Assembly: GCA_041687295.1 (NCBI GenBank)
Contig: JAWLCG010000007.1
Span: 1 to 34,490 of the forward strand
Source: JAWLCG01 sp041687295
GTDB lineage: Bacteria; Planctomycetota; Phycisphaerae; SM23-33; FEN-1343
Direction: 5' to 3'
DNA length: 34,490 nucleotides
The notes beneath the pieces were generated by a model, which did no database searches, was not told the origin of the DNA, and worked only from the letters and a program-made list of their open reading frames with translations. Every line of letters starts with the position of its first letter. The stretch's first letter is position 1. Both the position numbers and the translations under genes were made by a program. Positions 13,850 to 20,986 of the stretch are shown piece after piece.

Positions 13850-14878
13850 CTACGCCATTGCGGCGCGGATTGTTTCGGCGGCGCGTTTCGGGTCGTCGGC
13901 CTGGAGGATGGCGCCGCAGACGGCGACGCATCGTCCGCCGGCGGCGACGAGCTGGGGGGCGTTGTCGGCGGTGATGCCCCCGATGGCCACCTGGGGCACG
14001 TCGACGTTCCGGGCCACCTCGGCCAGCAGGGCGGGGCCCTGAATGGGGCCGGCGTCCTTGGTCGTCGTGGCGAACATCGGGCCCACGCCGATGTAGTCGG
14101 CCCCGTCGGCCTGGGCGGTGCGGGCCTGGGCCAGCGAGTGGGTGCTGACGCCGATAAGCCGCTCGGGCCCCAGCAGGCTCCGCACGGCCCCGGCCGGCAG
14201 GTCGTCCTGGCCGAGGTGCACGCCGTCGGCGCCGCAGAGGCTCGCCACGTCGGGTCGATCGTTCACGATCAGCAGGGCGCCGGCCTCGTCGGTGAGCGCC
14301 CGCACCTGGTGGCACCAGGCGAGCAGGGCACCGGCGTCGGTCGTCTTTTCGCGGACCTGCAGGCAGCCCACGCCGCCGGCCAGGGCAGCCCGGGCGGTCG
14401 CCAGCGGGTCGTGGCGGCACAGGTTGCGTGTCAGCAGCAGGTAGAGGCGGACCTCGCCAAAGCGCCGCCGCCGCTCGCCACCGGCCCGCATCCGCGGCTC
14501 CAGGCCGTACGAGCGGTAGCGCAGGGCCTCCAGCCGGCCCGCCAGCGGGGGCGCGACCAGCTTGGCGTACTCCTCCAGCGTCCGCAGGGCCTCGCTGAGC
14601 CGTTTGCACGCCGCCGACACGACGGCCGACGGGTCGGGCCGGGCCCGCTCGGTGTCGGTCGTGATGGCCGTGCCGACGTCGCCGGGCGTGTCGCGGGCCG
14701 CCAGCAGGGCGTCGGCCGGCAGGGCCTGGGCGATCTGCTGCAACTCGCTTCGCAGGCTCTTGCACGTGCCCGACAGGGCCGGGTCGTCCAGCAGGAACCG
14801 GGCGTAGTCCTCCGCCACCCGCAGGGCCTCGCGGGCCCGGTTGAGGTTGGCGTCCAGGATGCGGTACACCTCGCGCAT
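13850..14878 (-). CDS. thiE: Thiamine-phosphate synthase with N-terminal extension domain
   Basis: ThiE joins hydroxymethylpyrimidine diphosphate and thiazole phosphate to give thiamine phosphate. The C-terminal half (about 145-342) is a full TIM barrel: LYLLLTRNL, CLQVREKTTDAG, LLIVNDRPDVAS, DGVHLGQDDL, IGVSTHS, DYIGVGPMFATTTKD and VAIGGIT carry the pyrophosphate- and Mg-binding residues. The N-terminal 140 residues begin VYRILDANLNRAREALRVAEDYARF, an extra helical domain I know from cyanobacterial and planctomycete ThiE; its role is unclear. ATG 14878 is chosen because the domain starts there and a promoter ends 6 nt before it. No other thi gene and no TPP riboswitch are visible. Confidence 0.92.
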   Translation of the reverse strand: MREVYRILDANLNRAREALRVAEDYARFLLDDPALSGTCKSLRSELQQIAQALPADALLAARDTPGDVGTAITTDTERARPDPSAVVSAACKRLSEALRTLEEYAKLVAPPLAGRLEALRYRSYGLEPRMRAGGERRRRFGEVRLYLLLTRNLCRHDPLATARAALAGGVGCLQVREKTTDAGALLAWCHQVRALTDEAGALLIVNDRPDVASLCGADGVHLGQDDLPAGAVRSLLGPERLIGVSTHSLAQARTAQADGADYIGVGPMFATTTKDAGPIQGPALLAEVARNVDVPQVAIGGITADNAPQLVAAGGRCVAVCGAILQADDPKRAAETIRAAMA

Positions 14879-14884
14879 GGCCGA

Positions 14885-14913
14885 AGCGTACCGGGCGGGC
14901 GGGGGCAATGCAA
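14885..14913 (-). promoter_or_regulatory. Promoter of thiE (leaderless arrangement)
   Basis: On the minus strand TTGCAT (14913-14908) and TACGCT (14890-14885) are 17 nt apart. The -10 ends 6 nt before ATG 14878. With no Shine-Dalgarno present, the mRNA probably starts at the start codon, which also excludes a TPP riboswitch in the leader. Confidence 0.5.
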
Positions 14914-14973
14914 TGCATCGGGCCCCGAGCGCCGTCGGTCGACCCCGGCGCCGAAGAGGACCGGGCCGGGGAT

Positions 14974-15068
14974 CTCGTCACCGCGTCACCGCGTCACTGC
15001 GTCACTGCGTTGCTGAGGCGGTGTATCATTGCCTGGCGCATTGACGCGGTGACGCATTGACGCATTGA
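14974..15068. repeat. Octamer array with inverted counterpart, locus 2 (CGCGTCAC type)
   Basis: The left arm has 8-nt units CTCGTCAC, CGCGTCAC (twice), TGCGTCAC and TGCGTTGC from 14974 to 15013. The right arm has CGCATTGA, CGCGGTGA and CGCATTGA (twice) from 15037 to 15068. The arms are imperfect inverted copies. The structure starts 4 nt after the stop of the minus-strand thioredoxin-like gene, so it would lie in that gene's 3' RNA. Confidence 0.85.
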
Positions 15069-15072
15069 CCTC

Positions 15073-15420
15073 TCACCCGCCGTACTGCCGTTCGATGGCC
15101 TGGTCGAAGGCGTGGCGGTAGACGTCGGGGTTTTGCTCGTTGCCCCATCGGCCGATGCGTTCGCCGGCGAGGAACAGCATGACCGTGGGCGTATGGCTGG
15201 GGCGGATGTGGTGGTCCACGTACAGCAGCTCGGCCACGCGGATATCCAGCAGGACGAACTTGACCCGCCCGGCGTACTCGTCCGCCAGCCGCTGGAAGGT
15301 GTGCTCGAGGTGCGTGGAGTTGTCATCCTTGCCGAAGAAGATCACCGCCACCGGGTCAGGGCTCTTGAGGACCTCCTCCTGAAAATCACGCCGGCTGACG
15401 ACTTCCTGCAACTGAGCCAT
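15073..15420 (-). CDS. Thioredoxin-fold protein lacking the CxxC active site
   Basis: The 115-residue protein has the thioredoxin-fold layout (VAVIFFGKDD, then a helix, then VKFVLLDIRVAELLYVDHHI, then the cis-proline strand TPTVMLFLAGERIGRWG). Where thioredoxins have WCGPC it reads GKDDNSTHLE, and the protein has no cysteine at all. It therefore cannot do dithiol exchange and is more likely a chaperone-like or binding protein. The start at 15420 is set by a GAGGGGAG Shine-Dalgarno just upstream. The thiE gene lies downstream on the same strand beyond the octamer structure. Confidence 0.8.
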   Translation of the reverse strand: MAQLQEVVSRRDFQEEVLKSPDPVAVIFFGKDDNSTHLEHTFQRLADEYAGRVKFVLLDIRVAELLYVDHHIRPSHTPTVMLFLAGERIGRWGNEQNPDVYRHAFDQAIERQYGG

Positions 15421-15474
15421 CGGTGGTCTCCCCTCAAAAGTACTTCTCGGCGGGCCCAAGGCGAACCCACTGTC

Positions 15475-15480
15475 ATTATA
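15475..15480 (-). promoter_or_regulatory. Consensus -10 box before the thioredoxin-like gene
   Basis: TATAAT reads on the minus strand at 15480-15475, giving a leader of about 48 nt with a good Shine-Dalgarno. A matching -35 is not evident. The remaining 15481-15669 stretch holds no gene I can support. Confidence 0.4.
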
Positions 15481-15669
15481 GGGGCGGAGGCGGGCGATGA
15501 CCGTAGGCGCGGACGCTGAATCGGGGGACAGCCTCGCAGGCCTCCACGCCAACCCCCATGGATTGCACCGTGGGCTTGGAGAGAGAGATTCAACAGGCGA
15601 CCGGGCGCTCGGGGGGCGGGACAGCGTGCCGGGGGCAGAGATCGAAAATCCGCAATCAAAAACTGAAAA

Positions 15670-17463
15670 TCAAAGGATGTCCCGCGCCTGCTTCATGAGC
15701 TGCTCGAGGGGGCCGAACTGCTGCTCGAAGAGGTAGCGGTAGTAGCCGCCCTGGGCGAGCAGTTCGCTGTGGGGCCCGGACTCGACGAGTCGGCCGTCGC
15801 GGAGGACCAGGATGCGGTCGGCACCGATGACGGTGCTGAGGCGGTGGGCGATGATCAGGCTGGTCCGCCCGGCCATGACGCGCTGCAGGGCCTCGGTGAT
15901 GAGGTTCTCGCTCTCGCTGTCGAGGCTGCTGGTGGCCTCGTCGAGGATGAGGATGCGCGGGTTCTGCAGCAGCGTGCGGGCGAGGCTGAGGCGCTGGCGC
16001 TGGCCGCCGGAGAGGCTCATGCCGCGCTCGCCGATGATCGTCTCGTAGCCCTCGGGCAGGGCGGTGATGAACTGGTGGGCGTTGGCGGCCCGCGCGGCGT
16101 CGAGGATGTCGGCGTCGCTGGCGCGTTTTCGGCCGTAGCGGAGGTTCTCGCGGATCGTGCCGGAGAAGAGGATCGGGTCCTGCAGGACGATGCCGATGCT
16201 CCGCCGCAGCCGGCGCAGGGGGTAGTCGCGGACGTCGATGCCGTCGATGCGGATCGAGCCGGCCTGGATGTCGTAGAGCCTCGGGATCAGCGTGACCAGC
16301 GTGCTCTTGCCGGCGCCGCTCTCGCCGACGATGGCGACGCGCTCGCCGGGGGCCACGTCGAAGTTCAGGCCCTTGAGCACCTGCGTGGAGGCGTTGTAAC
16401 TGAACTGCACGTTCTCGAAGCTCAGCCCGCCCATGCCGGGCGTGCGGTCGGCGACGCCGGGGCGTTCCTGCACCTCGGGCACCTCGTCGAACAGGGTGAA
16501 GACCCGCTCGATGGCGGCCATCGACTGCTGATAGACGATGTTGATCTCGCTGAAGCGACGGATGGGGCGGTAGAGTTGGGCCATCGTCAGCAGGAAAAAG
16601 ACGATCGCCCCGGCGTCCATCGTATCGCCGACGGCGAAGTACCCGCCGGCCACGAAGACGGTGGCCGTGCTGATGGCGATCATGAACTCGCTGGCCGAGG
16701 CGAGGATGTTGTTGAGCTTGCCTCGCTGCACCGACAGGTCACGCAGCTCGTCGACCTGGGCGGTGAACTGGCGGGTCTCGGCCGGCTCCTGGGCGAAGCT
16801 CTGGACCACGGCGATGCCCGCCAGCCGTTCGACGGCCGAGCCGCTGATCACCGACTGCTGCTCCTGCACGTCGTGGCTCACCTGGCGGATGCGGGGGTTG
16901 AGCCGGGCGTACATCCAGCCATAGATCGGCAGCACCATCAGCACCAGCAGCGTCAGTTGCCAACTCGTGTACAGCAGGGCCGCCAGGGCGATGCCGCCGG
17001 CGCCGACGTCGATGGCGACGTTGATGATGCCGCCGCTGATCATCTGCTGGGCCTGGCCGATGTCGGTCATCAGCCGGCTGATCAGCGAGCCGGTGGGCCG
17101 GGAGTTGTGGAAGTTCAGGCTCAGCCGCTGCAGGTGCTTCCAGAGGTCCTGCCGCAGGTCGAAGGCCATCGACGCCGAGATCGTCACCGTCCCCACGCCG
17201 CGGATGTAGATGGCCACCAGCTCCAGCAGGGCCACGCCGACCATGCCGGCGGCGAGCTTCCACAGCAGCCCCAGCCGGTCCTCCTGGGCCAGGCCGGCGT
17301 CGTTCTGGACGACCTGATTGATGATGATCTGGGCGATCTTGTTGGGGATCAGCGGCAGGCTGAACTTGGCGATACCGGCCACGATGACCGCCGCCAGCAG
17401 CCAGCGGTAGGGCCGAAGGTATCGCAAGTATCGAAATGCGGCGTGCTTTTTCTGTGCATCCAT
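15670..17463 (-). CDS. ABC exporter, fused membrane and ATPase domains (MsbA-like)
   Basis: The 597-residue half-transporter would work as a homodimer in the inner membrane. The N-terminal about 330 residues form the six-helix exporter domain, beginning RPYRWLLAAVIVAG and including the coupling stretch FHNSRPTGSLISRLMTD. The ATPase domain has Walker A GESGAGKST, the Q-loop GIVLQDPILFSGTIREN, the signature LSGGQRQRLSLARTLL, Walker B ILILDEATSSLD and the H-loop IAHRLST. MsbA-type flippases move lipid A; lpxB in this window makes that plausible, but drug or peptide exporters look alike. ATG 17463 is preferred because a promoter and GAGG lie just upstream, and the open frame beyond it runs through the Ns. 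Confidence 0.93.
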   Translation of the reverse strand: MDAQKKHAAFRYLRYLRPYRWLLAAVIVAGIAKFSLPLIPNKIAQIIINQVVQNDAGLAQEDRLGLLWKLAAGMVGVALLELVAIYIRGVGTVTISASMAFDLRQDLWKHLQRLSLNFHNSRPTGSLISRLMTDIGQAQQMISGGIINVAIDVGAGGIALAALLYTSWQLTLLVLMVLPIYGWMYARLNPRIRQVSHDVQEQQSVISGSAVERLAGIAVVQSFAQEPAETRQFTAQVDELRDLSVQRGKLNNILASASEFMIAISTATVFVAGGYFAVGDTMDAGAIVFFLLTMAQLYRPIRRFSEINIVYQQSMAAIERVFTLFDEVPEVQERPGVADRTPGMGGLSFENVQFSYNASTQVLKGLNFDVAPGERVAIVGESGAGKSTLVTLIPRLYDIQAGSIRIDGIDVRDYPLRRLRRSIGIVLQDPILFSGTIRENLRYGRKRASDADILDAARAANAHQFITALPEGYETIIGERGMSLSGGQRQRLSLARTLLQNPRILILDEATSSLDSESENLITEALQRVMAGRTSLIIAHRLSTVIGADRILVLRDGRLVESGPHSELLAQGGYYRYLFEQQFGPLEQLMKQARDIL

Positions 17464-17487
17464 GCGTGGACAACCTCGAAGCGAAAG

Positions 17488-17516
17488 ATTGTACCCCAGC
17501 CCGACCCGGTTGTCTG
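17488..17516 (-). promoter_or_regulatory. Promoter of the ABC exporter gene
   Basis: On the minus strand CAGACA (17516-17511) and TACAAT (17493-17488) are 17 nt apart. The leader would be about 17-18 nt and contains GAGG near the start codon. Confidence 0.5.
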
Positions 17517-17553
17517 CCCTGTGCCCCGAAAAACGGGGGGGGATGGTGCCGTT

Positions 17554-17606
17554 GTAGGGCGGCCGCCCTCCGGCGGGGGGGCAGGGCCCGCGCGGCNNNN
17601 NNNNNN
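17554..17606. repeat. Left arm of a GTAGGG hairpin running into an assembly gap
   Basis: GTAGGGCGGCCGCCCTCCGG from 17554 resembles the left arm of the intact hairpin at 17696, including the shared GCCCCGCGCGGC-like centre. Ten Ns at 17597-17606 follow. The expected right arm (ending CCTAC) is absent, so the gap likely hides it and is probably not exactly ten bases. Confidence 0.7.
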
Positions 17607-17695
17607 CGCCGGGGCCTGTGATGTTGGCTTGTCCATGGCCGCTACTATGCCGTGCCGCCCGGCGGTTGTCCATGCCCTGGGGGGCTGGAGTTCTG

Positions 17696-17770
17696 GTAGG
17701 GCGGACGCAGTCCGGCGGGGGGAAAGGCCCCGCGCGGCGCCTCGTCCCAGCCGGACTGCGTCCGGCCTAC
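17696..17770. repeat. GTAGGG long hairpin with 21-bp stem
   Basis: The left arm at 17696-17716 pairs with the right arm at 17750-17770 at 20 of 21 positions; the ends are GTAGG and CCTAC. The loop includes GGCCCCGCGCGGCGCC, itself self-complementary. It lies after the GT9 gene's stop on the minus strand and may terminate it. Confidence 0.85.
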
Positions 17771-17803
17771 AAGCTCAACCCGCAGGGGCAAGCGCAAAAC
17801 GGT

Positions 17804-18841
17804 TTACGCGAAGAGTTGCTCGGCGGCGGCCAGGACGGTCTGGGGGCGGATCAGGGCCATGCAGGCGGTGTGGGGGCACTGGCGTCGGCGGCAGCCCCGG
17901 CAGGGGACCTCGGCGGCCAGGACGGCCTCGGCGCGGCGGTAGGGGCCGGTGCGGGCCGGCTCGGTCGGGCCGATCAGGGCCAGCTGCGGCCTGCCCAGGG
18001 CGGCGGCGATGTGCATGGGGGCCGAGTCGCAGCTGATCACGCCCCGGGCACCCGAGATCAGGCCCACCATCTGGGCAATGCTCGTCCTCCCGCCCAGGTC
18101 GATCACGTGGGGCCCGCCGGCCAGCGGGGCGCTGAGGTGTGTCTCGCCCGGCCCGGCCAGCAGCACGACGGGCCACCGCCGGGCCAGGCCGGCCACCACG
18201 GCCCGCCAGTGGGCGGTGGGGTAGAGCTTGCTCGGCCAGCGCGTGGCTGGGGCGATGGCGACGTAGTCCGGCCCGTGCTCGGCGACGAAGGCCTCGGCGA
18301 ACGCCCGGCCCGCCTCGGGCACGGCCAGCTGGAAGTCCTCCGGGCGGGCGTCGATGCCCACCGCCCGGGCCAGGGCGATGTTGCGGTCCACCGCGTGCAG
18401 GCACTCTGGTGGCGGGGCAGTGGTGTGCGTGTAGAAGCGGGCGGCGCCCTCGCGGGCATCGGCGAAGCCCGCCCGGACGGCGGCCCCGCTCGCCCGGCTG
18501 AACAGGCCGCTGCGGAAGAGCCCCTGCAGGTCGAGCACCCAGTCGTAGTCGCCCCCGCGCAGCTGCCGCCACAGCGACCGTGCCGCCCGCAGGCCCGACG
18601 CGCTGCGCCACGCCCGGCCCAGGGCGCCGCGGTCGAACATCACCACGCCGTCCAGCTGGGGGTCGTCGGCCACCAGGGCTGCGCACGAGCGGGACAAAAG
18701 CCAGTCGATGTGCAGATCGGTCCCGAAGCTCCGCCGAAGCCCGCGCAGCACCGGCAGGGCCGTTGCCACGTCGCCCAAAGCGCTGGGCTTGATGAGCAGC
18801 ACGCGCCGGGGCCGCGTCAGGAGGGGGCTGTCAGCGTCCAT
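17804..18841 (-). CDS. Glycosyltransferase family 9 (heptosyltransferase-like)
   Basis: The 345-residue protein has the GT9 fold. It opens VLLIKPSALGDVATALPVLRG, the Rossmann start with the conserved SxLGD used in sugar-donor or acceptor binding. The C-terminal half carries VAIAPATRWPSKLYP, VVLLAGPGE and the donor-site stretch SGARGVISCDSAPMHIAAALG, followed by ALIGPTEPARTGPY. GT9 enzymes add heptose to the lipopolysaccharide core (WaaC/WaaF). The ending CRGCRRRQCPHTACM is a Cys-rich cluster common in RfaF-like enzymes. With lpxB and the MsbA-like exporter this suggests an outer-membrane glycolipid; the sugar is unknown. ATG 18841 is preferred over an upstream ATG at 18886 because the fold starts soon after it. 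Confidence 0.88.
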   Translation of the reverse strand: MDADSPLLTRPRRVLLIKPSALGDVATALPVLRGLRRSFGTDLHIDWLLSRSCAALVADDPQLDGVVMFDRGALGRAWRSASGLRAARSLWRQLRGGDYDWVLDLQGLFRSGLFSRASGAAVRAGFADAREGAARFYTHTTAPPPECLHAVDRNIALARAVGIDARPEDFQLAVPEAGRAFAEAFVAEHGPDYVAIAPATRWPSKLYPTAHWRAVVAGLARRWPVVLLAGPGETHLSAPLAGGPHVIDLGGRTSIAQMVGLISGARGVISCDSAPMHIAAALGRPQLALIGPTEPARTGPYRRAEAVLAAEVPCRGCRRRQCPHTACMALIRPQTVLAAAEQLFA

Positions 18842-18901
18842 GCGGCCAGAAACTACCACAAGCCGCCCCGGCCGTTCCAGTGGCATCTGCCAGGCGGGCT
18901 G

Positions 18902-19315
18902 CTAGTCCAGCGCGTAGCCCACCACCACCAACGCCAGCAGCAGCAGGATCAGGGCCCAGAAGAAGCCGCTGATGGCCAGCAGGGCCGCCGAACTGGCGGC
19001 CTGGTCGGCGGCGGTCTGCTCGAGCGTCGGGGGTGGCTCGGCCTGGGCCGCCTGCGACACCGGCGGCAGCATCGTGGCCAGGAACAGCGTCACGATCACG
19101 CCCACCAGAACGAAGGTCAGCCACGGCACGCCCCAGGCCAGCGGCCCGATCGGGCCCAGCCAAATGCCCCCGGCCCAGACGGCCAGGAACAGCAGCACCG
19201 CGAAGACCACCAGCCCCGCCATCGGCCCGGGGCCCCGCCGGCCCAGAACGCTGTAGACCAGCACCGCCAGGCCCAATCCGATCACCAGCGCGAAGATCAT
19301 GTCCAGCATGAACAT
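18902..19315 (-). CDS. Small hydrophobic membrane protein, unknown function
   Basis: The 137-residue protein has about four hydrophobic segments: near 5-23 (IFALVIGLGLAVLVYS), 32-50, 60-82 (WLTFVLVGVIVTLFLATML) and 112-136 (FFWALILLLLALVVVGYAL). A soluble, Ala/Gln/Pro-rich stretch (about 83-108) lies between the last two. A purine-rich AGGGGGA sits 5 nt before ATG 19315. It lies 22 nt downstream of the PRC-barrel gene's stop on the same strand, so the two are probably co-transcribed. I recognise no family. Confidence 0.65.
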   Translation of the reverse strand: MFMLDMIFALVIGLGLAVLVYSVLGRRGPGPMAGLVVFAVLLFLAVWAGGIWLGPIGPLAWGVPWLTFVLVGVIVTLFLATMLPPVSQAAQAEPPPTLEQTAADQAASSAALLAISGFFWALILLLLALVVVGYALD

Positions 19316-19337
19316 CCCTGTCCCCCTGTCTGACCGG

Positions 19338-20078
19338 TCACTCCTCCCAGTAGTGCCGCCGGCCGTAGTAGTCGTACAACGCCCGCTCGTAGCGCCGGTT
19401 GACGGGCTGGTCGGGGTCGTACTCGGGGCTGTGCTTGATCTCGTCACGGGTGTGGTCGACGTGGACGAGGTTGTTGCCCCAGTCCATGCGGGCGACCCAG
19501 TCGGGCGAGACCAGCACCTTGCGCCCGGGCAGCCAGTTGCGGGTGTCGATGGCCATGTAGCGGATCGTCCAGCTGTCCGTGTCGGCGATGAAGTCCTCGA
19601 CGTGGCCGATCTCGCCGTCGCGGGCCTGGATGTGGTAGCCGATGACCTCCTTGGCGCTGCGGAGGTTCGGGTCGCCCTTGCGCTTCTCGCGGGGCTTGCC
19701 CTCGGCCGCCGCCGGCGCCGCCGTCGGGGCCGGGGCCGGCACGCCGCCCATCGGGGCCCAGTAGGGCACCCAGCCGTAGTACTGTACCAGTTCCATCTCA
19801 TGCTGACGCGAGACGGGCAGGTCGGTATCGAGGCTCGGCGCCTCCTCGATCTGCTGTTTGGAGAGCTTCAGGTGCATCTCCTGCTGGTCCCACTCGAGCC
19901 GGTCCATCTCGACCGGCGACACCAGCACCAGCCGGCCCGGCAGCCAATGGCCCGTATCGATGACGACGTAGCGGACCGTCCAGGTGTGGTCGTCGAACAG
20001 AAAGTCATCCACGTCGCCCAGCCCGTCGTCGGTGGCCTGGATGTCGTATCCCAGTATTTCGCGAAGACTTCGCAGCAT
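19338..20078 (-). CDS. Double PRC-barrel domain protein
   Basis: The 246-residue protein contains two PRC-barrel-like repeats. Repeat 1 (about 1-75) reads LGYDIQATDDGLGDVDDFLFD, then WTVRYVVIDTGHWLPGRLVLVSP. Repeat 2 (about 143-215) reads IGYHIQARDGEIGHVEDFIAD, then WTIRYMAIDTRNWLPGRKVLVSP. They are joined by a Pro/Ala-rich linker near 118-135. PRC-barrels occur in photosynthetic reaction centre H subunits and in many stress or RNA-processing proteins, so a specific role cannot be read. AAGGGG lies 7 nt before ATG 20078, and a TATAAT box lies 72 nt before it. The small membrane protein gene follows closely. Confidence 0.88.
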   Translation of the reverse strand: MLRSLREILGYDIQATDDGLGDVDDFLFDDHTWTVRYVVIDTGHWLPGRLVLVSPVEMDRLEWDQQEMHLKLSKQQIEEAPSLDTDLPVSRQHEMELVQYYGWVPYWAPMGGVPAPAPTAAPAAAEGKPREKRKGDPNLRSAKEVIGYHIQARDGEIGHVEDFIADTDSWTIRYMAIDTRNWLPGRKVLVSPDWVARMDWGNNLVHVDHTRDEIKHSPEYDPDQPVNRRYERALYDYYGRRHYWEE

Positions 20079-20150
20079 GGTGTGCCCCTTTCCGTTGGCC
20101 GACCCTCTCCCCCCGGCCCACCGGGAGCCGGCGGATAGCGGCCCTGATCC

Positions 20151-20156
20151 ATTATA
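20151..20156 (-). promoter_or_regulatory. Consensus -10 box before the PRC-barrel gene
   Basis: TATAAT reads on the minus strand at 20156-20151 in the same CTATAATG context as the box before the thioredoxin-like gene. The leader would be about 65 nt. No clear -35 is seen. Confidence 0.4.
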
Positions 20157-20252
20157 GGCACGCCGGCCGGCGCCCCGCCCCCAGGCCCCAAAGACACCCG
20201 CCATCGCGTGGCCCGACCTGCGCAAGCCCCAGGCCAGCCTGGGTTCAGTCGA

Positions 20253-20337
20253 AATTGGCTTCGTTTCGCCGTCCCCCTCCACCCTTACCCTCCGGCCAAT
20301 GCTGACCTTGCACCCACGACAATTGGGTTCGTTTCCC
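20253..20337. repeat. Two direct copies of AATTGGSTTCGTTTC
   Basis: AATTGGCTTCGTTTCGCC at 20253-20270 and AATTGGGTTCGTTTCCCC at 20321-20338 are near-identical direct repeats in an otherwise gene-free stretch. A lone TACGAT-type -10-like box follows near 20375 without a credible gene behind it. Confidence 0.5.
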
Positions 20338-20469
20338 CAGCAGCCCCCCCCTCACATTCCCCGAGATTCCGCTACGATACGCAAATAGCTCCTATTCGCT
20401 CCGCCGCCCCGGAAGCAGAGAGAAGAGGTCTCTGACCTCCCTGACGCCTTTCCCGCCCCGACCCAGTCG

Positions 20470-20545
20470 GTAGGGCCGGCAGCTTGTTGCCGGCACAACG
20501 GCCCCGCCCGCCGTCATCCCGCCGGCAACGAGTCGTCGGCCCTAC
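20470..20545. repeat. GTAGGG long hairpin, second type
   Basis: GTAGGGCCGGCAGCTTGTTG and the following CCGGC (20470-20494) pair imperfectly with 20521-20545, ending in GGCCCTAC. The size and GTAGGG/CCCTAC ends match the structures at 17554 and 17696, though the inner sequence differs. Confidence 0.75.
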
Positions 20546-20615
20546 TGGACCGGCCAGACTGGAATGATGGGTCTGAACCGTGCCGGAACGCACCCAGCTG
20601 TAGAGGCCCTCTTCA

Positions 20616-20813
20616 GGCCGGTTCACCGGCCTTCGCCCCGCGCAGCGGGGTGTAGCCCAGGGCTTTGTAGCCCTGGGGACGGAGAACGCCCCTGTTCATG
20701 TTTGTCCCAGCCCACTGAAGCGGGCTGAGAAGAAGGAGTCCGGGGGCCCTGGCGTACGGGCCTGAAAGGCCGGGCCTGAACCCGCTGCGCGGGCGAAGCC
20801 CCGTGAACGGGGC
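20616..20813. repeat. Array of about seven short hairpins
   Basis: Successive stems are: 20616-20631 (GGCCGG-TTCA-CCGGCC), 20636-20650 (CCCCGC-GCA-GCGGGG), 20656-20677 (CCCAGGGC stem), 20709-20726 (AGCCC/GGGCT), 20759-20771 (GGCCT-GAA-AGGCC), 20781-20793 (CCCGC-TGC-GCGGG) and 20798-20813 (GCCCCG-TGAA-CGGGGC). Loops are mostly TGAA or TGC, or their complements. The block is flanked by direct repeats CTGTAGAGGCCCTC (about 20598) and CTGCAGAGGCCCTC (about 20813). It contains no gene and lies downstream of the FAD oxidoreductase. Confidence 0.75.
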
Positions 20814-20986
20814 TGCAGAGGCCCTCGCCGGGCCCCTCAGGGCGGATTCTGACTGGGGAGCTGGCTGCAGAGCCTGTCATTCTTGGCTGGACGGTGTACT
20901 ACGTGCTGCCTGGGTTTCCCCTGACCCCTTTGTCTTCCCCGGGTCTTCCGTGTGCAGAAATAGGTGACTGTCCGCGTGACCCGCAG

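Noticed and set aside
14879..15072. TPP riboswitch upstream of thiE
   Set aside because: The promoter ends 6 nt before the ATG, so there is no leader, and the region holds the octamer repeat of the neighbouring gene.
17464..17673. N-terminal extension of the ABC exporter through the Ns
   Set aside because: The frame is open only because it crosses undetermined bases and repeat DNA. A promoter and ribosome site support ATG 17463.
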